Source: Verrucomicrobiales bacterium (GTDB lineage Bacteria; Verrucomicrobiota; Verrucomicrobiia; Limisphaerales; UBA11320). Taken from it: a stretch of DNA of 44,260 bases. The stretch is from positions 1 through 44,260 of the forward strand of contig JAEUHE010000152.1 of NCBI GenBank assembly GCA_016793885.1. Direction: 5' to 3'. Numbering within the stretch: position 1 is the stretch's first letter; each line of letters begins with the position of its first letter. Below the pieces are notes generated by a model, which worked only from the letters and a program-made list of their open reading frames with translations, was not told the origin of the DNA and did not search any database. Made by a program: the position numbers and the translations under genes. Positions 31,714 through 40,407 of the stretch are shown here, piece by piece.

Positions 31714-32109
31714 CGCTTACTCAGAATGTTGTCGTCGAGCTGCCTTCCGGGGCATCGATTCGTGAGTGCAAGCATCGTGGCGAGTCGACCGGGGATCAAT
31801 GCGAAAAGTGAGCCGTCGAACGGCTGGCAGAGCTGTCTGGGGCGGGGAAGTGTTGGCCCACGGATCACGGGGAACACACGGAGGAGACCAGGAATCACAA
31901 CTGAACAAGTAGCCCTCGAAAGGGGATGGAACCACGGATTTCGCGGATCGCACGGATGGGCCAGGGATGGAAGGGGCCATCTCATGACTCTGAAGTGGCA
32001 CGGCGATCTTCCGCTAAAGAATGTCACGACCCTTTTTTTGATCCGTGTGTTCCGCGTGATCCGGTTAAGCCAATACCTCGGGTTTCTTCTCGTCCTTCGT
32101 GGGAATTCG
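31714..32109. other. Intergenic region with about 9-nt period repeats
   Basis: No gene is seen. Repeats lie at 31850-31886 (CCCACGGATCACGGGGAACA type), 31927-31960 (ACCACGGATTTCGCGGATCG type) and 32040-32064 (same family, inverted). The first matches 26169-26202 and the second matches 22804-22833. Confidence 0.65.
31850..31960 (+). repeat. Two about 9-nt period repeat units
   Basis: The unit at 31850-31886 and the unit at 31927-31960 each contain three to four copies of a CACGGAxxx-type 9-mer. Between them is non-repetitive sequence of about 40 nt. Confidence 0.65.
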
Positions 32110-35100
32110 TTAGGGGCGCACGGTGATTTGGGCAGGCGGGTGATTCGAGGTGGCTCCGGTTTGGTCGGTCACCACCACCTGGTAGGCTCCGCTGCTGAGC
32201 GGGCTGGCATTGGGTATTACCAGCTTCGAGGAACTGGCTCCAGCGAGCGGCTGTCCGTTGAAGCGCCATTCGTAGGTCAACTCGCCGGTTCCCACCGCGA
32301 GGACGCTCAGTTCGATTCGTTCCCCTGCATTCTTCATTGTTGATCGTGGTGAACGGAGGATCCATGGCCCGGCTGGCGCGCTGGCCGCCGGCGGCGTGAT
32401 GAGCCGATAGTAACGCTCTTCGGTCGAGGGCAACAAATCCTCCACCCAGACGACTTGATCCGATGGGACCGTGATGACGTTTCTCAAGGGAAGCCAGCGG
32501 CCGTAGTCTAAGCTCTCTCTCCATTCGAGGGCATACACCTGATTCGACAGCGCCAGGAAGCTCACTTGTGGGCGGCCGCTTATGGAAAGAGTGAGGTGGG
32601 GAGGGACGATCGGGATTCTTGAGTTGGGTTGGGCTGGAGACGGAGTCTTCAGAACTCCGATCTGGCTGCTTCCGTCTTCAATGCGTCCTTCGCTGACATC
32701 GCTCGCCTGCGTTCGGAAGAGAACGGCGTCGAGCCTTCGCCCGTTTGGGGCGAACAGGCCAATCGCCTCGCCCGTGCGACTGAGCTGGAAGTTGACATGC
32801 AATTCGGGTCGGCCGGGGAGGTTGAGCCCAGGCAGACCGTCCGCCCAGACGAGCAGGAAATCACGGGGGCCGATCTGATATCCCGCTGGAATTTGGAACC
32901 GCCTCGGGTCGTCGAGATCATCCGTCAGGTAGTAACCTTCGAGGTCCAGAGTGCTCGACCCTGGATTGTAGAGCTCGAACCAGTCATCGAATGCATTTCC
33001 ATGGGCTTCGTTCCCTATCGTCCTCGTGTTATCGGCCATCCACTCGTTGATGAAGGGATGGGGCTCAGCGCCGCTGCTCCCGTTGGAGGCCCCGGGTGTC
33101 ACCTGGCTGAGAATCTGTCGAGACAGGGGTTGCCCATCGGGGAAATCCCCGTATCCCCAGTCTGTGGGGACTTGATCGTAGTTGAGGTAATCAACCACTT
33201 GTAGTGCGGGGGCTAGCTGACGAGATAGGACGATCGATCCCGAAGTGGCGTTCGGACGAAAACTGCTATGCCACTCGGTGTCGGTGGTTTGGTTGGACTC
33301 GCCATCGAGGAAGACCACCCGGAACTCACCTGGCGTGAGGGTGCTGCCGGGAGGAAATGCCCAGCGGCTCGCGTTCGAGTATTGGTTCGATAAGAAGAAT
33401 CCTTCCAAGCTCACCGTCTGAGTCCCGGAGTTCCACAGTTCCACCCAAGGCTCCTCGTTTCCGGTCCGATCCTTCAACCCCGTCCGGTTGTCCGGCTGTA
33501 CCTCGTTCAGCCAAATCGGTGGGAAGTCAGGTAAAGGTGCCGCGGCGGAGTTAAGAGCTCCTGGTGTCGAGAGGGCGGGACGTATGTTAATCGCCTTGAC
33601 GGAGCGAAAACCACTGCTGAGGCGGTAGTTTAAATTGTTGGTGCTCGCGCTGGGCAGATACCAAAAGCTCAGCGTGTAAGCGCCGGCGGGGTCGATTCCC
33701 CCCAACTCTTGACTGATCGCGGCGCTGACGCTCCCCGAGCCGGCGGCGATCAATCGCAGGGCTCCACTCCCCAGGTAATGCACCGTTGGGGTGGAGACCG
33801 AGTTGGAATGATTTCCGGTGGCCTGCCAGGGCTGAAGTGCGAGATCGTCGAAACCCGGGTTCTGAACCAAGTTGAGTCCCTGTTCCGGAATGCTTCCACG
33901 TACCAAGGAAACCTGATCGAGGTAGATTTCCCCCGCTGAGTCACTCCACAGGCTGAGTCGCGTGGCATCGGATCCGGGTACGCCCGATACACTGAAAAAG
34001 CGCCATCCCGATCCATCCGACCAGTTGGCGACTCGACGATTGTCGCGTGTGGCATCGATCAATTGGAGCGAACTTCCTCGCGCATGAGCCGCTTCGGGCC
34101 ATGGGTTCGTGGACTCATAACGAAACTCATCGACGATCACCTCCGGGGTGCCTTGGGTGGCTGGCTTGACCAGCCTCAGGATGCCGGCGGGATTCGGTAG
34201 TTGACCTTCAAACGGTGCGAATACCACGGGTTCTGGGCCATAGGCGGTGGCGAACGCGGCGCGATCCTTAACCAGCAACAGTGTTTGTCGGGGAGCAATG
34301 AGCGTGCCGGTCGGGAACACCATCCCCAGCGGTTCGACTCCCCAACCGGACAGGTCGAAGGCGGACGAGCCGGAGGAGTTCAGAAGTTCGACAAACTCCG
34401 TGTTGTGCACGAGTGGGGCATACATGACCTCGTTGAAAACGACCACGTCGACCGGAGAGGTATCGAGTCCGGTGGAGATGACATTCACCCGAATGGGCGC
34501 GTTGGTCCCGATGCTTCCGAAGCGATCTACCCACTGGAGATCAATCTGGTTGGTGCCGGGTTTTAGTGGAACACTCATCGACCAGGCCTTTGCGCTGGTC
34601 CACGTGACTCGGTAGGCAACGCCATTGGCCAGGATTCCAGCGGCAGCCAAAGGGGCGGTGCCGGTCAGGGTCGCCAGGTTGCTGCTCGTGGTTGGAGGAT
34701 TAGAAGTACCCAGCGCGAACGGCGCCTCAGCGGCGGCCAGTTGGGAGAGAATATAAGTTCGGCGTTGACGGATGTAGGAGGTCGCATCATCGGGCGGAGT
34801 CACATTAAGCCCGTTTGCTCGCAGGGCGGCATGTCGAGCGGCGGCGACTGGACCTACCCGCGTCTCCAGCAACGGCCCGTTGACGGCATCTTTCAACGCT
34901 CGCCAATAGGCCCTACGGAAGGGTGGATGACTGTTCATGCGCGCGAGGGGGGGGTCGGCCGCAACAAAGAGATCAGAGGTTGGGCCGTCGGCCACGAAGG
35001 ATATATCGACATCCCAGGGCAGCAGGTTCCAGCGTCCGTTTCTGCCTTTGTAGGGATACACATTCGAGCCCGTGTTGTATCCCAGGCTGTCCCATTGGCC

Positions 35101-38100
35101 GACGATATGCTCGTAGGCGAAGAACCGCATCCATTGCTCGGCATCGATGAGGCCCTCGAGGGCGGCCGTGTAGCTCGGGGCGGTGGCATTGGCCGCGTCG
35201 ACGAGTCGGAAGATACTGGCGTAGTCGTTGGCGGACCCGCCGCGAACCGCACGAGGCTGCCAGTTCCAGCGGTAGCGCGCGGTTTTCTTGACACCCCCGG
35301 TGGTGTTGAAGACTTGCAGGCTCGCCGGCATCCAGGTCAGCGGGGCAGGGGTAGCCTCATCGATCTCGAAGGAGAAGCTGGTTTTGAACAGTTCACCCTC
35401 AGAATCCTCCGGGAACCATTCTTCCACCACGTCTCCATTGGGAATCTGCGTGTCCTCCATGATCAGGCTTCGTTTCACTCCGTTGACGAAAAAGTGGACG
35501 AAACGCCGTTCCATAAAGGGCAGCCCGAGCTGGCGGGCAATCCAGTAGGAAAGCTGCTCCCGTAGTGCGGTGGGCTCGGCCTCGCCGGGGAAATTTCCCG
35601 GGGTGGCGATCTCGAATCCGGTGGCTCCTAAGAACTGGTCGTCCTCAGGAAAGTCGAGATTGTAGTCGCAGCCCGCCCCAATGGGTGAATCGTAGCCAGG
35701 TGTCTTGAACGGACTGCCGCTGTAGGAAGCCCCCATGTTGTAGATGACGCGCTGATTTCCATAAACGAAGGTGCAGTCGAGTGGTTGGTTGCTGTTGTTA
35801 CCTCGGGTGGACCAACGCTGCTGCGTCGCTCTGGTCATCCACAGCCGGTAGGTCCCCAGGTTGCCAAAGGGTTGGGACTCACCGAAACGAATCAGACATT
35901 CGCGGATGGGATCGTTGGCTGGAAAGGTGCGGTTGGCCGCCGGGGTGAACCGATCGCTGGCCTGGATATGGAACGCGATGAGGCCTCCGGCCGATGGTCC
36001 GGCAATCACCGCCGTATAGACTCCGTCCCGGCTGGTCAGATCACCTTGGGCCCCGTCGTCCCGCATGGGCAACGAAAGGATTTCTGACGACGGATCCAGC
36101 CGATACCGGACGGACACCTCTCCCAGGCCATCGGGGTCGGCGATCCGTGCGGTGATGGTCACGGACTGTCCAGCGGAGGGAAGGATCGGGTGATGGCTGA
36201 CCTCGGAGATGGAAGGTCCGACATTCTGCAGGGCGCGACTGTTCGCGGCGCCGGGCGTACCGAGCTGAGACGGGACCGCCAACGTGCCGGCCGCTTCCAG
36301 CCAGTTGCCGCGCAGTCGCATCAAAAACTCGGGATGACCACGCAGCCAGCGAACGCGCGCGCGCAGGGTCGCAACGCTCCGGATGGCTGGAGTGCTGGTC
36401 AAGCGAGCGCGAACGCGGTCGGCCACCGGGCCGCCGTGGCCGCTGGCGCGCACATGGAGGGAACGAGAGCTTTCGAAACCGGCCTGGACCTCGAGCCCGC
36501 TGGCATCGTGGTTGCCCTCCAGGAGCCAGCCTCCAATGCCGGTCTCGAACGTCCCATTGGCGACGCGATTCGTGCCACCGCTCACCACCTCGATGTTGTC
36601 GACCAGACATTCCCCTGCGCCGAGGAGGAACAGTTGAACAGCGGTAGCGGCGTGGTCGGCGCTGCCATTGTCTAGCACCCCGGTGTGTTCGATGAGGGTC
36701 CAGGCGGTGGCTTTGGCGGACTCATCGCTGTCGGCCCAGCTCGAGGGCTGCCGATGGTCCGATCGCGGATCGATCAACTCCAAACTGCTGCCCCCGCCGT
36801 CCGCCCATTGGCCCCAGCGCCCACCAGTGCCGTAGGTGACTTCGTCGACCAAAACATAAGCTGTGGTGGGCGATGGCAGCCCGCCCGGCGGCAACGGCGG
36901 TTCGGGCCTCGACAAAGCCAGCCTTTCGCCGCCATTCGACAAGGTGCCGTCGTAGTTGCCCAGGGTGTTGACCGAGTTCAGTTGAGGGTAGGTGGCTAAC
37001 AGGTGGTCGACGTTGCGGGCGATGACGAGGTATCCACCGGCGGAAATGAACGCGTTGGTGGGGAAGATAAAGCGGATCCCGTCCGTAAAGGACCATCCGG
37101 AGAGATCGATCGTGTTGGTCCCTTGGTTGAACAGCTCCACATACTCGTCGTCGGTATTACCCGAGATGGGGTTATACATGATCTCGTTGATCACCAGATC
37201 GGCAGGCAATACTGGCGTGTTGGTGCTTCCGGGAGTTGGTGCGAGCAGCGCCTGGATGGTCGGTGCCCCATCCGGCCATCGGCCGGCCGAGATTCCCGAG
37301 GCCTGTCCTGCAAAGGAAATCGCATCGATCACTCGAGTGTGGTTCGAGTTCACCAAAAAGAGTTGCTCGCCATCGGAGTCGATGGCGAAGCCCAGCTGGG
37401 TTTGCGTGAAGGTGGCGAAACCACGCGCCGGCAGAACGGTGCCGAGCGGGATTCTAAATTTGGACTGAGCCGCCTCGTCGCTAAGGAAGCAACCCGAGAG
37501 GTCGACGGGCTTCGGATGGGGATTGTAGAGCTCGATGAAGTCCAGATCCGGGCCGTCGGGGTTAGCCAGGAACTCGTTGATCTTCACTCCGCGCAGCGGT
37601 TCTGCCAGGATCGATTCGAGCGCCCCGGGGGATCCTCCGATGCGATCGCTGGATGCCCAGGCCGCTGGATTGCGTTCTCCGAGGGAGGCCCGGGCCAGCA
37701 CCAGTGAATGGCCGGTTCCCGCCCCAGCCACAGGCCAGGGCGCTGTCGAAGCGTAACCCACCTCCAGGAGAACCGCTCCGCTGGCGTTCAGCAGGCGAAG
37801 AGTTCCCGAGTTGTCGGGGAGACTGCCGGCGTAGGGGCCCAGGATGCCGGTGATACCGGACTTCCGAGCCAGTTCCGACGGCTGTTGGGCGATGACGAGC
37901 ACCCCACCGGCCGGGATGAGGGTGCCGTTCGGGAAGCGGTAGTCAATTTCACCCCCCAAGCTATAGCCACTCAGGTCTTCGAAGTAGGGCAGGGTGTTGA
38001 AGAGCTCAACATACTCCTCGCCTTTTCCATCTGGACCGGGGGCGGGCCGATACATGATTTCTGAAAAGACCAAGCCGGTGCGGCGACTGGAGGGCCCCAG

Positions 38101-39945
38101 AGGCTCGGAAGGAAGTGGGATCGCATCTGCGAGCCTTCCGGTGCCTGGGCCCAGATTGCGAAACTTCGCCAGGGTGGTTTGGTTGGTGTTGTGGCTCGTC
38201 ACCGCCATTCCGAAGTAGGTCGTATCGCCAAAGCTGAGGGTGGCCGAGCCGAGTTGCATCCAGTTTTCGCCATCGAGACTGGCAAATCCGGAGAACCGAT
38301 TTCCCGCGCGCTGCAATCGCAGCCAGGTCGAGGGAAAGTTGACCGGAAAGGAGCCGGTGACACTGGCGACGCCGCCGGTCGTGGTCCTGGATTCGAAGAC
38401 CGTGCCGGAGATGCTGGGCGTCGCGAGGATTGCAGCAAACGGGCTTCCCGCACTCAGGCTAGCTCGCGCCATGAGTCCCGCTTTAGCCCAGGCATCGGAC
38501 AAGCTCAGGGATTCCACCCTAACCTCGACATCGAAATCGCCCTGCCGAACTTCATAGCTCAGTTCGAGTTGATCGCTTCTGCCGCCGATGTCACTGCCGC
38601 CAGCGGTGACATCGTAGCCATCGAGCTGGGCCGTTGATGATCCCACCGGAGCGGGATTCCCAATCGCTTCCCGCTGGTAACCTCGGGGGGTAAAGCTCAG
38701 GGAGGTGTTTTCCCGAATGACATTGGGGATTGATGCCCGATCGCGCACCCGACTCACCGTCAGGGTGGCGGGTTGGTCCAGAACCAGCGGGGAGGTTTGC
38801 AGGAGAATGGTCCGGTCGTCCGCGCCGAACGCGGCGGAGAGAACAGTCACACCTCGGTCGAGAGTGTAATTCGATGAGGCCGTGGAGGAAGTGATGTCCA
38901 CGGCCTCTGAGAATTGGATCACCAGGTTCTGGGCGCCGTTGTTCTGTACGGAGAGGAGGGTAGGGGCGGTGGTATCGCGAGAGACGCTGAGCAGTGCTTG
39001 GCGGGTGATGTTGGTGCTGACGGCGTTGGTGATGACGCAGCGAAAACGCGTGGGATTCTGCGTCACGAGCGCGTTGGTTACGGTGTAGGTCGAGTCCGTG
39101 GCGCCGGGGATGTCGACGCCCTCGCGCTGCCATTGGTAGAACGCGAGGTTGTTATCGATTTGGACCCGGAACACCGCCGGTTGGTTCTCCTCGACCGCTT
39201 GATCTGCCGGTTCGGAGACGATGATGATGGGTTGAGCTGTGATGGCGGTGACGAAGGCGATGGTCGCATCGGTTTCCGTCGATCCGGACCCATAGCCACT
39301 GGGGCCGGGTCCCACCCCCACGTCAATCGTATCCCCGAGTCGCACCACCAGGCCGGTCACTGAGAGTGAGGTGCCGGCATTCCGGGAGGAAACGCCGGTC
39401 CGGGCGACGATGCCATTGGTGAGGATGTACCCGCGCTGGGTGAGCCCGTGTCTTTGAAGGAAATTTCCGGTGACCGAAACGGTTCCGTCTCCCGGTGCTG
39501 TCCAACGGAGCGTGGGAACATCGTAGGTATCCCCAAAATTTCCTCCGGCGGGCGAGCTGGGGTGCATGAGGATCTTACCGGGCGCGATGGGGGTGATGCC
39601 ACAGCACGGGCTTTGAGCGGTGGTGCGGTTGGTGTTGACCACCAGGGTCGGAGTGGCATCGCCGGCGAGGCTTGCGTAGCCTTGGAACGTGCCGCTTTGC
39701 AGGCTCGCCGGCCAGTTGTCGAGGTGTTGGTCGGCGGTGAAGGGTGTGAACTGGGTGAGCGACGGGTTGTATCCGCCGTAGGTCCAAACGCCATTCGATC
39801 CGTTTTCCGCTCCCGGCAGCGACTCGTCGGCCAACAGATCGATCGATGCCTGATAGATGGCGTTCGTGGCGGGTTCGGCGTTGGCGTGAAAGCCCGCCAG
39901 GATGAATGTGAGCAGCAGCCGGATGAGGGTGCGAGAATGCTTCAT
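32110..39945 (-). CDS. Giant secreted protein with lamin-tail domains and CotH kinase fold
   Basis: The 2611-residue protein starts at the ATG at 39945 with a signal peptide (RTLIRLLLTFILAGFHANA). In order it has an N-terminal beta region, an Ig-like domain (about 235-330), a SwmB-like domain, and a laminin-G/DUF1349-like domain (about 460-620). Lamin-tail domains start near 627, 785, 917, 1832, 2145 and 2295, each with I-N-E-(I/F/V)-M or similar and E-(Y/F)-(V/I)-E-L-(F/Y)-N. A CotH domain lies at about 1360-1740 (NLGTYRLWMTRATQ, LPWDVDISF). An Ig-like domain ends the protein. CotH proteins phosphorylate partner proteins in spore coats. Here a secreted surface role is inferred. The longer frame to 40023 would hide the signal peptide. 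Confidence 0.88.
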   Translation of the reverse strand: MKHSRTLIRLLLTFILAGFHANAEPATNAIYQASIDLLADESLPGAENGSNGVWTYGGYNPSLTQFTPFTADQHLDNWPASLQSGTFQGYASLAGDATPTLVVNTNRTTAQSPCCGITPIAPGKILMHPSSPAGGNFGDTYDVPTLRWTAPGDGTVSVTGNFLQRHGLTQRGYILTNGIVARTGVSSRNAGTSLSVTGLVVRLGDTIDVGVGPGPSGYGSGSTETDATIAFVTAITAQPIIIVSEPADQAVEENQPAVFRVQIDNNLAFYQWQREGVDIPGATDSTYTVTNALVTQNPTRFRCVITNAVSTNITRQALLSVSRDTTAPTLLSVQNNGAQNLVIQFSEAVDITSSTASSNYTLDRGVTVLSAAFGADDRTILLQTSPLVLDQPATLTVSRVRDRASIPNVIRENTSLSFTPRGYQREAIGNPAPVGSSTAQLDGYDVTAGGSDIGGRSDQLELSYEVRQGDFDVEVRVESLSLSDAWAKAGLMARASLSAGSPFAAILATPSISGTVFESRTTTGGVASVTGSFPVNFPSTWLRLQRAGNRFSGFASLDGENWMQLGSATLSFGDTTYFGMAVTSHNTNQTTLAKFRNLGPGTGRLADAIPLPSEPLGPSSRRTGLVFSEIMYRPAPGPDGKGEEYVELFNTLPYFEDLSGYSLGGEIDYRFPNGTLIPAGGVLVIAQQPSELARKSGITGILGPYAGSLPDNSGTLRLLNASGAVLLEVGYASTAPWPVAGAGTGHSLVLARASLGERNPAAWASSDRIGGSPGALESILAEPLRGVKINEFLANPDGPDLDFIELYNPHPKPVDLSGCFLSDEAAQSKFRIPLGTVLPARGFATFTQTQLGFAIDSDGEQLFLVNSNHTRVIDAISFAGQASGISAGRWPDGAPTIQALLAPTPGSTNTPVLPADLVINEIMYNPISGNTDDEYVELFNQGTNTIDLSGWSFTDGIRFIFPTNAFISAGGYLVIARNVDHLLATYPQLNSVNTLGNYDGTLSNGGERLALSRPEPPLPPGGLPSPTTAYVLVDEVTYGTGGRWGQWADGGGSSLELIDPRSDHRQPSSWADSDESAKATAWTLIEHTGVLDNGSADHAATAVQLFLLGAGECLVDNIEVVSGGTNRVANGTFETGIGGWLLEGNHDASGLEVQAGFESSRSLHVRASGHGGPVADRVRARLTSTPAIRSVATLRARVRWLRGHPEFLMRLRGNWLEAAGTLAVPSQLGTPGAANSRALQNVGPSISEVSHHPILPSAGQSVTITARIADPDGLGEVSVRYRLDPSSEILSLPMRDDGAQGDLTSRDGVYTAVIAGPSAGGLIAFHIQASDRFTPAANRTFPANDPIRECLIRFGESQPFGNLGTYRLWMTRATQQRWSTRGNNSNQPLDCTFVYGNQRVIYNMGASYSGSPFKTPGYDSPIGAGCDYNLDFPEDDQFLGATGFEIATPGNFPGEAEPTALREQLSYWIARQLGLPFMERRFVHFFVNGVKRSLIMEDTQIPNGDVVEEWFPEDSEGELFKTSFSFEIDEATPAPLTWMPASLQVFNTTGGVKKTARYRWNWQPRAVRGGSANDYASIFRLVDAANATAPSYTAALEGLIDAEQWMRFFAYEHIVGQWDSLGYNTGSNVYPYKGRNGRWNLLPWDVDISFVADGPTSDLFVAADPPLARMNSHPPFRRAYWRALKDAVNGPLLETRVGPVAAARHAALRANGLNVTPPDDATSYIRQRRTYILSQLAAAEAPFALGTSNPPTTSSNLATLTGTAPLAAAGILANGVAYRVTWTSAKAWSMSVPLKPGTNQIDLQWVDRFGSIGTNAPIRVNVISTGLDTSPVDVVVFNEVMYAPLVHNTEFVELLNSSGSSAFDLSGWGVEPLGMVFPTGTLIAPRQTLLLVKDRAAFATAYGPEPVVFAPFEGQLPNPAGILRLVKPATQGTPEVIVDEFRYESTNPWPEAAHARGSSLQLIDATRDNRRVANWSDGSGWRFFSVSGVPGSDATRLSLWSDSAGEIYLDQVSLVRGSIPEQGLNLVQNPGFDDLALQPWQATGNHSNSVSTPTVHYLGSGALRLIAAGSGSVSAAISQELGGIDPAGAYTLSFWYLPSASTNNLNYRLSSGFRSVKAINIRPALSTPGALNSAAAPLPDFPPIWLNEVQPDNRTGLKDRTGNEEPWVELWNSGTQTVSLEGFFLSNQYSNASRWAFPPGSTLTPGEFRVVFLDGESNQTTDTEWHSSFRPNATSGSIVLSRQLAPALQVVDYLNYDQVPTDWGYGDFPDGQPLSRQILSQVTPGASNGSSGAEPHPFINEWMADNTRTIGNEAHGNAFDDWFELYNPGSSTLDLEGYYLTDDLDDPRRFQIPAGYQIGPRDFLLVWADGLPGLNLPGRPELHVNFQLSRTGEAIGLFAPNGRRLDAVLFRTQASDVSEGRIEDGSSQIGVLKTPSPAQPNSRIPIVPPHLTLSISGRPQVSFLALSNQVYALEWRESLDYGRWLPLRNVITVPSDQVVWVEDLLPSTEERYYRLITPPAASAPAGPWILRSPRSTMKNAGERIELSVLAVGTGELTYEWRFNGQPLAGASSSKLVIPNASPLSSGAYQVVVTDQTGATSNHPPAQITVRP

Positions 39946-40407
39946 AGGATGGGGAAGCGACGGGGACCAAATGTCCGCAGTGTGATCATGTACGGCAGGG
40001 TGAAGGGCGATTACATGACACAATGCCGAGCCTGAGGCGCGAAGTCAAATCACGCCTGAGGACAGCGGTCCATCCGGGTGTCATTCTTTTAGGTGAGGGC
40101 GCATCCGCTTTCGCCTGCCCGCGTAGCGGGGATCCCCTCCGGGGTTACCGAAAAGCTGTAGAGGGCTACAGCACTCCAAAGGCTTCGCGGGAATGGTGAC
40201 CTATGGAGTGCGGCAGCCCTCTGCCGCTTTCGCCTGCCCGCGTAGCGGGGAGACAGGCCCACAAAATGGCTTGCCTTCGTCGCGTCTCGGAATAGGGTGG
40301 CTGTGCTATCCCAAAACATTCTTTGCCCGGTTCAGGCAATGTTACGTTCTCGCATCGTCGCGTTGCTGCCGTTCGCAAGGTCAAACTACACTCGAAGGAA
40401 CTGTACT
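39946..40407. other. Divergent promoter region with direct repeats
   Basis: No gene is seen in 462 bases between two divergent secreted-protein genes. A 28-bp direct repeat (40105-40132 and 40224-40251) flanks a 7-bp hairpin (40155-40161 with 40166-40172, loop AGGG). The AGCCCTCTGCCGCTTTCG element near 40215 recurs inverted near 22911-22929. Confidence 0.65.
40105..40251 (+). repeat. 28-bp direct repeat flanking a hairpin
   Basis: Positions 40105-40132 and 40224-40251 are identical (CCGCTTTCGCCTGCCCGCGT then AGCGGGGA). Between them are a perfect GCTGTAG/CTACAGC hairpin and a GGAGTGCGGCAGCCCTCTG element. Confidence 0.85.
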
